64,000 bases of DNA from the NCBI GenBank assembly GCA_014268975.2, contig CP077096.1, positions 3,323,501 to 3,387,500 of the forward strand. Reading direction: 5' to 3'. The stretch's first letter is position 1. The number at the start of each line of letters is the position of its first letter. This stretch comes from Pseudomonas wayambapalatensis (GTDB taxonomy: Bacteria > Pseudomonadota > Gammaproteobacteria > Pseudomonadales > Pseudomonadaceae). Shown piece after piece: positions 8,603 to 17,168 of this stretch. The notes under the pieces were generated by a model. That model had not been told where the DNA came from. It searched no databases and saw only the letters and a list, made by a program, of their open reading frames with translations. Position numbers and translations under genes: made by a program.

Positions 8603-9436
8603 GGACGCCTTGCGCGGTCGCTTGCTCGCTGGTTTCTTCGCCTTGGCCTTGCCGCCAAGGCTGCGCTTGAGCAACTCGGTGAGGTCGATGATGTCGGCGC
8701 TCTTCCCTGCCGTCGCCCCCTCACCTTTGTCCACCGTCGCGATCTTGCCCTTGCTCGCCTTCTCTTCCACCAGGTCAAGGATGGTCTGGCGAAAGGCATC
8801 GTGGTACTCGTCTGGCTTCCATGGCCCACTCATGTCCTCCACCAGTCGCTTGGCCATGTCCAGTTCGCGCTTGTCGACCTTGGTGTCGGTCACGCTCTTG
8901 TCCAGCTCCAGCGACTCCAGGCCACGTACTTCCTCGGGCCAGCGCAGGGTAATCATCACCAGCGCATCCTCCAGCGGGCGCAGCAACGCCAGGTGCTGGC
9001 GGGTGTGCAGCACCACGGTGGCCAAGGCTACCTTGCCGGTGCTGTGCAAGGTCTCGCGCAACAAGGCATAGACCTTGCCGCCACGACGGTCGGGACTCAG
9101 GTAGTACGGCGTGTCGAACTGTTGCAGCGGGATCTCTGCGGCGTCGACGAAGGAAAAAATATCGATGGTCTGGGTCGCCTCGGGCCGCGCCTTGCGAATC
9201 TCCTCCTCGCTGATCACCACATAGCGGCCCTTCTCGTACTCGACACCCTTGACGATGTGTTCCTTGTCGATCTCCTTGCCAGTCACCTTGTTCACCCGCT
9301 TGTAGCCCACCGGCTCCATGCTGCGCTTGTCGAGCCAGTCGAAATCCACCCGCTCGGTGCGCACGGCGGTATTGAGAGAGACAGGGATATGCACGAGGCC
9401 GAAGCTGATCGCGCCTTTCCAGATTGCCCGGGCCAT
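8600..9436 (-). CDS. ku: Ku, DNA-end-binding protein of non-homologous end joining
   Basis: 278 aa, the usual size of bacterial Ku, opening with MARAIWKGAISFGLVHIPV, the diagnostic start of the family. The Ku core beta-barrel covers residues about 10-190. The Lys-rich tail after residue 215 (LGGKAKAKKPASKRPRK) matches the extended C-terminus that binds DNA and lets Ku thread inward. The homodimer caps double-strand ends and recruits LigD, encoded 2.4 kb away. TAGGAG, overlapping the stop of the small Cys-rich gene, serves as its ribosome binding site, so ku is the second gene of a two-gene operon. Confidence 0.96.
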   Translation of the reverse strand: MARAIWKGAISFGLVHIPVSLNTAVRTERVDFDWLDKRSMEPVGYKRVNKVTGKEIDKEHIVKGVEYEKGRYVVISEEEIRKARPEATQTIDIFSFVDAAEIPLQQFDTPYYLSPDRRGGKVYALLRETLHSTGKVALATVVLHTRQHLALLRPLEDALVMITLRWPEEVRGLESLELDKSVTDTKVDKRELDMAKRLVEDMSGPWKPDEYHDAFRQTILDLVEEKASKGKIATVDKGEGATAGKSADIIDLTELLKRSLGGKAKAKKPASKRPRKAS

Positions 9437-9445
9437 GGTCGGCTC

Positions 9446-9583
9446 CTACGCAGCGAATGGTTGGCCGGGCTGGCTGTAGCGCAGCGCGCCGCAGCGTTCG
9501 CAGCACTGACAGTCAAGCCCGGCGATTTCACGGATCAACAGGCTGCGCCACTGACAGCCACGCAGCAGACAGACGAGTTTCAT
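9446..9583 (-). CDS. 45-aa Cys-rich small protein (PSPA7_2676-like)
   Basis: A short gene found by reading the strand directly. It starts at an ATG at 9583 preceded by an excellent ribosome binding site (GGGAGGTGG, 3-11 bases upstream) and ends at TAG 9446-9448. The product begins MKLVCLLRGCQW and carries CQCCERCGALRY, giving two Cys in the N-terminal CLLRGC and four in a rubredoxin-knuckle-like cluster, likely a metal site. This resembles the small Cys-rich family annotated in pseudomonads as PSPA7_2676 (recalled, not searched). It lies 9 bases upstream of ku and its stop overlaps the ku ribosome binding site, so the two are probably cotranscribed. Confidence 0.75.
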   Translation of the reverse strand: MKLVCLLRGCQWRSLLIREIAGLDCQCCERCGALRYSQPGQPFAA

Positions 9584-9664
9584 CAGCCACCTCCCAGGCC
9601 CGCATGCAGGGGCCTCTTACAACGACTGACTGCGCGGCGCGGCCAAGGTTTATTCGACTTTGCC

Positions 9665-10570
9665 CTATGGCAGTGGATTGCCCCCGGTGACGCCGAACAC
9701 CTCCCCGGTGATATAGCTCGACTCCTGGCTGGCCAGCAGCACGTACAACGGGGCGCACTCGGCGGGCTGGCCCGGGCGTTTCATCGGCGTATGCCCACCG
9801 AAGTCGGGGATCTTTTCCGGTGGTTGGCCGCCACTGGGCTGCAGCACGGTCCAGATCGGGCCTGGAGCCACCGCGTTGACGCGAATGCCGCGCTCGATCA
9901 CCTGCTTGGCCAGCGCCTTGGTGAAGGCCACGATGGCCGCCTTGGTGGTGGCGTAGTCGAGCAGCGTCGCCGATGGCTGGTAGGACTGGATCGAGGCGGT
10001 GTTGATGATGGTCGCCCCGGCAGGCATCAGCGGCACGGCGGCCTGGCAAAGCCAGAACAGCGCGTAGACGTTGGTCTTGAGGGTGTGGTCGAACTGCTCA
10101 TGGCTGATCTGGCCAATGTCCTCGCGCGCCACTTGCTTGCCGGCAACGTTGACCAGGATATCCAGGCCGCCGAGCTGTTCGTGGGCCTGGTCTACCAACT
10201 GGCTGCAGAAGCGCGGGTCCTTGAGGTCGCCGGGAAGCGCCACGGCCTTGCGGCCTTCACGCTCGATCAACTGGACCACCTCCCGGGCATCGCGCTCCTC
10301 CGTGGGCAGATAGTTGAGGGCGATGTCGGCGCCCTCGCGGGCGAAGGCGATGGCCACGGCACGTCCGATACCCGAGTCGGCGCCGGTGATCAGGGCGCGA
10401 CGTCCGGCCAGGCGCCCGAAACCCTTGTAGGTGGTTTCACCGTGGTCGGGCTTGGGCTGCATATGGGCATCCAGCCCCGGGGCGGGTTGGCCCTGGGCCG
10501 GAAACGGCGGATGGGGGTACTGGGTCAGGGGATTTTGCAGGGTGAATTGGTCCTGGGGCTTGCTTGGCAT
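9665..10570 (-). CDS. Short-chain dehydrogenase/reductase, general-stress type
   Basis: 301-aa NAD(P)-dependent oxidoreductase of the extended YghA/GSP39-like group, marked by a 50-residue hydrophilic leader rich in Pro and Gln (including [15 protein letters not shown]) before the Rossmann core. Cofactor site [10 protein letters not shown], the NVAGKQ structural motif, catalytic Ser in [11 protein letters not shown] and the YATTK catalytic Tyr/Lys are all present. AAGGAG precedes the ATG by about 8 bases. In P. aeruginosa a homologous SDR gene lies with ligD and ku in a stationary-phase cluster (established synteny, from memory), so stress-linked expression is likely here. Substrate unknown. 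Confidence 0.88.
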   Translation of the reverse strand: MPSKPQDQFTLQNPLTQYPHPPFPAQGQPAPGLDAHMQPKPDHGETTYKGFGRLAGRRALITGADSGIGRAVAIAFAREGADIALNYLPTEERDAREVVQLIEREGRKAVALPGDLKDPRFCSQLVDQAHEQLGGLDILVNVAGKQVAREDIGQISHEQFDHTLKTNVYALFWLCQAAVPLMPAGATIINTASIQSYQPSATLLDYATTKAAIVAFTKALAKQVIERGIRVNAVAPGPIWTVLQPSGGQPPEKIPDFGGHTPMKRPGQPAECAPLYVLLASQESSYITGEVFGVTGGNPLP

Positions 10571-10655
10571 GGGTTGGACTCCTTCTGGTTTGGCTAGGTG
10601 TTGCCTGATCGCGAATCACACAGCGTTCGAGGCAAAGGATCTGCGGATGGTTTAC

Positions 10656-11780
10656 TCAACCAGTCCCGGGCACCGACAACTGGTGCTCCATCACCTGTTT
10701 CACCACGTTGCGCAGCGCCTGTCGGTCGTCCAGGCCTTGGTCGCGGGCCAGCGCATAGGTCGCGCGCTGGTGGTCGGCACTGGTGCCGTCGCGCAGGATG
10801 CGCCGGGCGTGCATGAAGGCGCGATCAGCGTCGACGGTGTCGGCTGGACATTGCGCCTGCAGTTGCGCCAGCCAACCTTCGGCGTTCACCGGCTGTTGGT
10901 CGTGCACACCGATGAAAGTGCCCAGGCGGCCCTGACGCAGGGCACGCCAATAGTTTTCGTGGGTGATCCAGCGCATCTCGTGGCTGGCGACAGCGCCATC
11001 GCGCCCCAGTGCATGCTCGACGAGATGGCGAAACAGCGCGGCGATGGCCAAGGCATCGTCCAACCGGGGGCAACCATCGCAGATCCGCAGTTCGACGGTC
11101 GGAAACCGTCGCGAGGGCCTGATCGCCCACCAGAAGTCGCCATCCTTGGCCAGGCTGCCAGTGCGTTGCAGCAGCGCCCGGTAACGCTCGTAGGCGCGCC
11201 AGTCCGGCAGCGGCTCGGGCAGGCCCATGTGCGGCCACTCCCCGCACACCACGCGGCGGTAGCTCATGTAGCCGGTGTCTTGTCCGCCCCAGTACGCAGA
11301 GGAGGTGCTGAGTGTCAGCAGCAGCGGTAACCAGTACAACACCCGATTGATCACCTGCATGCGATCGACGCCCTGCGGCACGCCGACATGCACGTGCAGG
11401 CCGTTCAACAGGCTGCGCCGGGCCACCAGCCGGTAATCGTCGAACAACTGACGGTAGTGCGGGGCTTCCCGTGGGTGTTGGCGCAGCCATTGGGCACTCG
11501 GATGGCTCCCCGCGCCGTAAAGGCCGGCCCCCTCGCCCGCCAATGCCTGGCTCAGGCGCTGGCGCTGCTCGGTGAAAAAGCCACAGGCCTGGTACAGCGT
11601 GTCGAATACCGGCGAGGCGACTTCCACTTGGCTGCGGAACATTTCCTCGGCGAACCAGGGCCCCAACACATCGCGGCAACAGCGGACCACGGCCGAGGAC
11701 GGCGCGGCCATGACCCGGCCCGTGGCCAAGTCCACCAACAGGTATTCTTCCTCGATGCCGAACGTGCAACGTCGCGCCAT
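10656..11780 (-). CDS. ybdK: YbdK-type carboxylate-amine ligase (glutamate-cysteine ligase 2 family)
   Basis: 374 aa, matching the E. coli protein (372). It opens with FGIEEEYLLVD, whose Glu cluster binds Mg-ATP, and carries NGLHVHVGVPQG and the substrate-side VELRICD. The family couples ATP hydrolysis to joining a carboxylate and an amine; E. coli YbdK has weak gamma-glutamylcysteine synthetase activity, and the true substrate is generally unknown. It starts 7 bases after the methyltransferase stop and is the last gene of a four-gene operon with a diiron-type redox enzyme and a lipoprotein. That company argues for a dedicated small-molecule pathway, not glutathione synthesis. Confidence 0.88.
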   Translation of the reverse strand: MARRCTFGIEEEYLLVDLATGRVMAAPSSAVVRCCRDVLGPWFAEEMFRSQVEVASPVFDTLYQACGFFTEQRQRLSQALAGEGAGLYGAGSHPSAQWLRQHPREAPHYRQLFDDYRLVARRSLLNGLHVHVGVPQGVDRMQVINRVLYWLPLLLTLSTSSAYWGGQDTGYMSYRRVVCGEWPHMGLPEPLPDWRAYERYRALLQRTGSLAKDGDFWWAIRPSRRFPTVELRICDGCPRLDDALAIAALFRHLVEHALGRDGAVASHEMRWITHENYWRALRQGRLGTFIGVHDQQPVNAEGWLAQLQAQCPADTVDADRAFMHARRILRDGTSADHQRATYALARDQGLDDRQALRNVVKQVMEHQLSVPGTG

Positions 11781-11787
11781 GCTGGCA

Positions 11788-12762
11788 TCAGCCCCGACGC
11801 GTGACGGTCAGGGCAACGGCGGCGATACGCTCGACCTGCTCGTATCCAGGCTCGAGCAACTGCTCGCCGAACACGTCCGGGTCCAGTTCCCGGTAGGACC
11901 AACCAAACGCAGGCCCGGCCAGGCGCAGGCGGGCGGCTTCGAGCAGCGCGTCGCGCCCCTCGACGATGGCGACACCGGTGTACAGCAGCAACGTGCCGCC
12001 GATCGAAAGCCGCTCACGGGCCTGCTCGACAATGCGCAGCGACAGTTCGGCGCCCAGCGCACCCCCTCCGTGGCGGTAGGCGCGCTCGCCCGCGTCGAGC
12101 ATGTAGGGAGGGTTGGCGACGATCAGGTCGAACGTCCCGGCGATGCTGTCGAGCACGTCGCTGAGCGCTACCGAAACATTGGCCACGCCGGCCAGTGCGG
12201 CATTGACTGCGGTATGACGCAAGGCCACAGGGTTGATGTCCACCGCAGTGACCTGCGCATGCTGCGCGGCCCGGGCGATCAGCAACGCGCCGACGCCACT
12301 GCCGCAACCAATGTCGACGGCATGCTGCACGCGCTGTGGGCTGTGGGCTGTGGGCTGTGGGCTGTGGCGCAGATGATCCTGGATCACCTGGGCGAACCGG
12401 TAGCTGTCCGGGCCGAAGAACACCGCGTCGCGGCCGTCGGTCGGCCAGGCGGAGTGCACCAGCAGCAGGTCATCCAGGCTCGACCAGCGCACCCTGCTGC
12501 GCCACAGCGCACCCTGTGGCTCCAGCACACCGGCTATACGCAGCTGTTCCAGTTCGTCGGCGCTGAGCAGCGACGCTTCGAACGGTCGGCTCCAGCCGAA
12601 CACATCGCGCAGCGTTCGAGCCCGGTGCGCTTCACTGCGGGCATTGACCCTGCCCTGGGTCGCCGGGGTCACGCAGGTGAAACGATAGCCATCGGCGCGC
12701 AGCCGACGTCCCAGCTGTAGCAAAGCCTCGTCGGCATGCCTCTGGTCCTGGTCGAGCAGCAT
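11788..12762 (-). CDS. Class I SAM-dependent methyltransferase with NPPY motif
   Basis: 324 aa when started at 12762, where its ATG overlaps the upstream stop as TGATG; the open frame extends further upstream but inside the neighbouring gene. The SAM site is VDIGCGSGVGALLIA at about residues 138-152, and DLIVANPPYML carries the NPPY signature of N-methyltransferases that act on planar amide or amine nitrogens (HemK/PrmC, RsmC types). The N-terminal 130 residues form a separate domain. The linker just before the SAM motif is encoded by five copies of a 7-base repeat. Codon frame is intact here, but repeat-number change would break it. Second-to-last gene of the four-gene operon. Confidence 0.82.
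   Translation of the reverse strand: MLLDQDQRHADEALLQLGRRLRADGYRFTCVTPATQGRVNARSEAHRARTLRDVFGWSRPFEASLLSADELEQLRIAGVLEPQGALWRSRVRWSSLDDLLLVHSAWPTDGRDAVFFGPDSYRFAQVIQDHLRHSPQPTAHSPQRVQHAVDIGCGSGVGALLIARAAQHAQVTAVDINPVALRHTAVNAALAGVANVSVALSDVLDSIAGTFDLIVANPPYMLDAGERAYRHGGGALGAELSLRIVEQARERLSIGGTLLLYTGVAIVEGRDALLEAARLRLAGPAFGWSYRELDPDVFGEQLLEPGYEQVERIAAVALTVTRRG
12333..12367. repeat. Five perfect tandem copies of a heptanucleotide inside a coding sequence
   Basis: The unit GCTGTGG (CCACAGC on the coding strand) is repeated five times without error over 35 bases. In the methyltransferase frame it encodes HSPQPTAHSPQ. Because 7 is not a multiple of 3, gain or loss of one or two copies would shift the frame just before the SAM-binding motif. 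This is the design of a slipped-strand contingency locus. Confidence 0.95.
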
Positions 12763-14105
12763 CAGTTCGGTCCTCCCTGCATCAAGCCGGTGGCCTGGAT
12801 GAACGCGCGGGTGGCGCGCAGGCCCTGGGGCGTGGAATGGCGATTGCCGGCCATCGCTTCGATCAGTGCAGCCATGTCCGCTGCCTGCGCTTCGCAAGGC
12901 GCCTCTTCCTCCAGTTGCAACGCCTGCTCCCACTGCCCCGGCGGCACCCGACGTATCACGGCACCCTGCCAGGTGCCGGCGATCCAGTCGTGCCAGAGCT
13001 GCTTTTCATAGGCATCGAACACACCGAACATGGCCGCCACCGGACCGTCGATCAGCGCCCAGAATCGGCTTTGCCTGGGATCGCTGTCGCGCTTGATCCA
13101 ACCCTGGGCTTGCAATGCATCCAGGAAACCAGGCATCGCACCGGGTTCGGCGAGCCACTGGTTGATGGTGCGCCCTTGCAGGCGACATCTGTCCGAATGC
13201 ATGCACTGCCCGTATGGACGCTTGCGCTCCAACGCGCCGAGCAACTCGGCCTGCAGGTCGAACGAAGCGATCAGCGACGGAGTGTCGATACCCAGGTCAT
13301 TGAGCCGATAGCCCTGCCTGACCCGCTCGTAGAACGCCGGCCCCTGATCCACAGACAGTTCGGCGAAGCTCTCCAGGGCGCGCCGTGCATGACCGCTGGC
13401 GGCATTGTCGATGGTCACATGCAACTGGAAGTAATGAGCGTCGATGCCCAGCTCGGCCAGCTCATGAGTGGTGATCAGCAGGTGCAAGGGGGGCTGCTCG
13501 TACCCCAGGTTGTAACCGATCACCTCCGGCAGGAAGCGCTCGCAGTGTTGCCCCAGGGCCAGTTGCAGCGCGCCCTGCAGGTAACGTTCAGCGGCTAGCG
13601 GTTCGCTCTGCAGGCAGCCGAGACGGCTGAGCAGGCGCTGGTAGATCAGCACGTGGTTGCGGCGCAGGTCGCCGTCACCCAGCTCTTCGAGGAAGGTGCG
13701 GATCAGCCCGTGAAACCGAGGGTCGCGCCAGTGCGAGAGGGTGCCGTGCAGCCATGCGCCATCGACCGCCTTGGTTGGCGCGACCTGCTGCAAGAACCAC
13801 AAGGCCTGCGCCCGGTTGTCGAAGTAACGGCGTGGAGCACCCTGACGGCGTTGTTCAAGATAGGCCGCGTGTTCCCCGGCGACCCGCTGCGCATGGGCAG
13901 CGGCCCAATCCGGCAGTTGCCCAGGATCATCCGGCAAGTCGTCCGCCAGCGTGCGGACATAGCCCAGTTGCTCGCCCAGCCAAGCCTCGGCCGTCGGGTC
14001 ACGGCCCTCGAGCAGGGCACGGTAGCGATGTTCAAGTCCATCGCTCGCCTTGGCGGTTGCCGCCCAGCCTTTCGTCATCGCCACCATGCCCGCTACCTCG
14101 CTCAT
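12762..14105 (-). CDS. Iron-containing redox enzyme, haem-oxygenase-like diiron oxidase (HDO) family
   Basis: 447 aa. The C-terminal two-thirds show the HDO helical-bundle ligand pattern: a Glu in FLPEVIGYNLGYE, then HELAELGIDAHYF, and HVTIDNAASGH with His-Asp-His spacing. HDO enzymes (for example UndA and SznF) bind two irons and use oxygen for C-C cleavage or N-oxygenation. The residues after about 300 have a different composition and may form a second domain (WFxALIDGP-like region). The ATG overlaps the lipoprotein stop as ATGA, and the gene's own stop overlaps the methyltransferase start. Cytosolic. Its substrate is unknown, but the ligase and methyltransferase neighbours suggest an amino-acid-derived metabolite. 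Confidence 0.82.
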   Translation of the reverse strand: MSEVAGMVAMTKGWAATAKASDGLEHRYRALLEGRDPTAEAWLGEQLGYVRTLADDLPDDPGQLPDWAAAHAQRVAGEHAAYLEQRRQGAPRRYFDNRAQALWFLQQVAPTKAVDGAWLHGTLSHWRDPRFHGLIRTFLEELGDGDLRRNHVLIYQRLLSRLGCLQSEPLAAERYLQGALQLALGQHCERFLPEVIGYNLGYEQPPLHLLITTHELAELGIDAHYFQLHVTIDNAASGHARRALESFAELSVDQGPAFYERVRQGYRLNDLGIDTPSLIASFDLQAELLGALERKRPYGQCMHSDRCRLQGRTINQWLAEPGAMPGFLDALQAQGWIKRDSDPRQSRFWALIDGPVAAMFGVFDAYEKQLWHDWIAGTWQGAVIRRVPPGQWEQALQLEEEAPCEAQAADMAALIEAMAGNRHSTPQGLRATRAFIQATGLMQGGPN

Positions 14106-14287
14106 TGATTTTGCGGTTTGGTCTCGGGGGACGGGTTGGTCGTGGGTGTATCGGGCTGCTGCATCTGCAGCGACGGCTTGCTTGGATCGGCGTCCTTGGC
14201 CGGATGGTCGTTATCACGGTCGAAACAGCCACCGAGCAACGTAAAGCAGACGGCCAGCAGCGCTGTAGCCAATAGATTCGTGTTCAT
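14102..14287 (-). CDS. Small lipoprotein of unknown function
   Basis: 61 aa with a signal peptide ending in the lipobox LGGC (Cys about residue 21), followed by Phe-Asp-Arg-Asp and a low-complexity tail rich in Pro, Thr, Gln and Lys with no fold evident. It should be lipidated and held at the outer or inner membrane. It is the first gene of the operon, and its TGA overlaps the start of the diiron enzyme gene. The 192 bases upstream are shared with a divergent MFS gene. Its role may be structural or it may be an accidental leader gene; no function is recognised. Confidence 0.7.
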   Translation of the reverse strand: MNTNLLATALLAVCFTLLGGCFDRDNDHPAKDADPSKPSLQMQQPDTPTTNPSPETKPQNQ

Positions 14288-14479
14288 GGAGGGTGCTCGC
14301 TTTATGGTGAGGGCCTACACAAGCGAGTCCGACGCCCCCTGAAGGATTCGTTTTAATTCCGGCGCAGCGGATGAGCGGTGCCCTGACGGCGGCCAGCCTT
14401 CCCCGCCGACATGACAAGGGGGTTACCGACATGCCCCAGCAGGTTATGCTGCGCACCCCGCCCCTGCCACGAGGCTGTC

Positions 14480-15616
14480 ATGTCGTCCGCTGCCGTACCG
14501 GCGCAAACCCTGCGCGCCGACCGAGATTCGCGCAACGCCGCCCAGGTGCTCGGCCTGTGCCTGCCCAGTGACGTGCTGCTCTACCTGCTGCTGCCCATGT
14601 ACGCAGCGGACTTCGGTGTGACGCTGGTCGAGGCCGGGGTATTGCTGGCAGCCAATCGCCTGGTGCGGATCATCGGCTATGGCTGGGTGGTGCGATTCTA
14701 TGCACGCCATGGCGATCGCGCAGCGTGCAGCCTGGCGGCTTTCGCTGCAGCGGTGTGTGCGCTGGGCAACGCTACCCTTTCCGGATTCGCCGCACTGCTG
14801 GTACTGCGCCTGGTCTGGGGGTTGTGCTTCGCCACCTTCAACTTGAGTACCCAGACCCTCGCCACTGCCGAGGCACAGGGTGCAGCCCGGCGCGCCGGGC
14901 GTTCGCGGGCGACCCTGGCCATCGGCCCCATGCTGGCCTTGCCTCTGGGGGCGCTGATGGCCCAGGCCTATGGCCCGCGTACGGTGTTCTTCGTGCTGTG
15001 CATCAGCGCCCTGTGCGGCCTGTGGCGGGCCCGCGCCTTGCCTTCCAGAGGCCATGACATTCCCGTGCGCAGCGGTCGGCGCCTGCGCCTGCCGGACAGC
15101 ATCGCCACCTGGTCTTTCATCGAAGGGGTGACGCTGGACGGTCTGTTCATTTTCGGCCTCTCGCTGTATGCGCAAGTCCACATGGGCGAGTCGGGGGTAC
15201 TGGTGGCCGGTGTGCTGATGGCGGTGCGCTATTTGAGCGAGATGCTCTTCAGCCCCTTCGGCGGACGCCTGGCAGATCGCTTCGGCGCACTGCGCATGTT
15301 GGTGGTGCTGTCGCTGGCCACCTCACTGGCGCTGCTGGTGTTCGCCAGCCATTGGCTGTTCATCGGCGCCTTCTTCGTGTTGGTGCTGCGCGCCTTGCAA
15401 CTACCTCTTGTGATGACCCTCGTCGCGCTGCGCAATCCGCACGCGCGCATTCAGGCGCTGGCCAGCAATGCCGTGTGGCGCGACATCGGCGCCGGGCTCG
15501 GGCCGATGCTGGCCGGTGTGCTGCTGCCGCAGGTGCCAGCGATCTGGGCTTATGCCGGGGCGGCGTTGGCAGTCGCCGTGGCGGCGCTGAACTGTGCCAG
15601 GCCGCCACGGCATTGA
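14480..15616 (+). CDS. MFS transporter, probable exporter
   Basis: 378 aa from the ATG at 14480, chosen because GAGG lies 7 bases upstream and the protein then begins MSSAAVPAQ just before the first membrane segment; the frame is open further upstream without a ribosome binding site. About 12 hydrophobic segments are present. GGRLADRFGALRML in the second half is the repeated MFS loop motif. It lacks the long central loop of sugar porters and is short, as for many small-molecule exporters. It is divergent from the lipoprotein-HDO-methyltransferase-YbdK operon, so export of that pathway's product is a plausible role (inference). Confidence 0.75.
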   Translation: MSSAAVPAQTLRADRDSRNAAQVLGLCLPSDVLLYLLLPMYAADFGVTLVEAGVLLAANRLVRIIGYGWVVRFYARHGDRAACSLAAFAAAVCALGNATLSGFAALLVLRLVWGLCFATFNLSTQTLATAEAQGAARRAGRSRATLAIGPMLALPLGALMAQAYGPRTVFFVLCISALCGLWRARALPSRGHDIPVRSGRRLRLPDSIATWSFIEGVTLDGLFIFGLSLYAQVHMGESGVLVAGVLMAVRYLSEMLFSPFGGRLADRFGALRMLVVLSLATSLALLVFASHWLFIGAFFVLVLRALQLPLVMTLVALRNPHARIQALASNAVWRDIGAGLGPMLAGVLLPQVPAIWAYAGAALAVAVAALNCARPPRH

Positions 15617-15632
15617 GCACGACGCCCAGGGG

Positions 15633-17123
15633 TCAGCGCAGCTGGATCCAGGTGGTCTTCAACTGGGTGTACTTGTCGAACGCATGCAATGACAGGTCGC
15701 GCCCAAAGCCCGACTGCTTGTAGCCGCCGAACGGGGCGACCACATCGAGCGCATCGACGGTATTGACCGAAACGCTGCCGACCCTGAGCTGCCTGGCAAC
15801 CCGGTGCACGCGGTTCAGGTCGTCACTCCACACCGAGGCGGCCAACCCATAGACGCTGTCGTTGGCCAGGCGGATAGCTTCCTCTTCAGTGTCGAAGGCC
15901 GTCACTGCGAGTACCGGGCCGAAGACCTCTTCACGCGAAAGCGACGACTGCGGGTCGACATGGGTGAAAATCGTCGGCTCGATGAAGTTACTGGAGCCGT
16001 TGAAGCTGAGCTGACGCCCACCGGCCACCAGAAGCGCGCCCTCCTCCTGTGCGCGGCCGATCGCGGCCATGATCTGCGAAGTCTGCTGCGCATCGACGAT
16101 GGCGCCGGCGCGGCTGGCCGGATCCAGCGGATTACCGGGGAGCCAGTCGCGCGCCTTGGCAATCAGGCGCTCGAGGAACGCGTCATGGATCGAGCGCTGC
16201 ACGTAAAGTCGTGAGTTGGCCGAGCAGACCTCACCCTGGTTGAAGAAGATGCCGAATGCGGCTTTCTCTGCGGCCAGGTCCAGGTCCTTGCAGTCATCGA
16301 ACACCAGGTTCGGGCTTTTCCCACCGCACTCCAACCACACCTGTTTCAGGTTCGACTGCGCCGAGTACTGCATGAAGTACTTGCCCACCTGGGTGGAGCC
16401 GGTGAATACCAGGCAGTCGACCTCAGGGTGCAGGCCCAGTGCCTTGCCGGCGATCTCGCCCAGCCCCGGCACGACGTTCAGCACCCCTTCGGGCATGCCG
16501 GCCTCCAGCGCAAGTTCGGCCAGGCGCAGCGCCGAAAGCGGCGACTGTTCGGCAGGCTTGAGCACGACGCTGTTGCCGGCCGCCAACGCCGGGGCCAGTT
16601 TCCAGGCCGCCATGTCCAGCGGAAAGTTCCACGGCACCACGGCTGCGACCACACCGATCGGTTCCCGTGTGATGGTGGCCACGGCATTGGCCGCAGTGGG
16701 CGCAACCTGGTCGTAGAGTTTGTCGAGCGACTCGCCATACCAGGCGAAGACCTGGGCGGCGCCCGGCACATCGATGTTGTAGGCATCGAGCACCGGCTTG
16801 CCCATGTTCAGCGATTCGAGCAGCGCCAGCTCCTCGCGGTGGGCCAGCATCAGCTCGGCCAGGCGCAGCATCACGCGCTTGCGCTCGGTCGGCGCCATGC
16901 GTGCCCACGGGCCTTGCTCGAACGCCTGCCGCGCACTGGCCACGGCACGGTCGACGTCCTCAGAGGTACAGGCGGCGACCCGCGCCAGCAGTTGATTGGT
17001 GGCAGGGTTGATCGCATCGAACGTCGCGCCACCTGCGGCGGCCACGAAACGGCCGCCGATCATGGCTTGATCGCGAAAAGTCAGCTTGGCGGCTTGCTGC
17101 TGCCAGTAGGTTGAATCGTGCAC
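15633..17123 (-). CDS. Aldehyde dehydrogenase, gamma-glutamyl-gamma-aminobutyraldehyde/aminoaldehyde type
   Basis: 496-aa PuuC/KauB-like enzyme. VVPWNFPLDMAAWK, LECGGKSPNLVFDD (general base Glu) and FFNQGEVCSANSRLYVQ (catalytic Cys) are intact, and the C-terminal PFGGYKQSGFGRDLS is diagnostic of aminoaldehyde dehydrogenases such as PuuC. It would oxidise the aldehyde made by the transaminase encoded upstream, giving GABA or a related omega-amino acid. The aminotransferase gene ends 45 bases before this start on the same strand, so the two form an operon. Converges with the MFS gene, with only 16 bases between. Exact substrate not deducible. Confidence 0.85.
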   Translation of the reverse strand: MHDSTYWQQQAAKLTFRDQAMIGGRFVAAAGGATFDAINPATNQLLARVAACTSEDVDRAVASARQAFEQGPWARMAPTERKRVMLRLAELMLAHREELALLESLNMGKPVLDAYNIDVPGAAQVFAWYGESLDKLYDQVAPTAANAVATITREPIGVVAAVVPWNFPLDMAAWKLAPALAAGNSVVLKPAEQSPLSALRLAELALEAGMPEGVLNVVPGLGEIAGKALGLHPEVDCLVFTGSTQVGKYFMQYSAQSNLKQVWLECGGKSPNLVFDDCKDLDLAAEKAAFGIFFNQGEVCSANSRLYVQRSIHDAFLERLIAKARDWLPGNPLDPASRAGAIVDAQQTSQIMAAIGRAQEEGALLVAGGRQLSFNGSSNFIEPTIFTHVDPQSSLSREEVFGPVLAVTAFDTEEEAIRLANDSVYGLAASVWSDDLNRVHRVARQLRVGSVSVNTVDALDVVAPFGGYKQSGFGRDLSLHAFDKYTQLKTTWIQLR

Positions 17124-17168
17124 GTTGTGCTCCAGGAACCGTTGATTGGAAAAGGTAGCGCAGCCGCT

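Noticed and set aside
12333..12367. CRISPR-like repeats
   Set aside because: The units are 7 bases in direct tandem with no spacers and lie in a coding frame, so this is a microsatellite, not an array.
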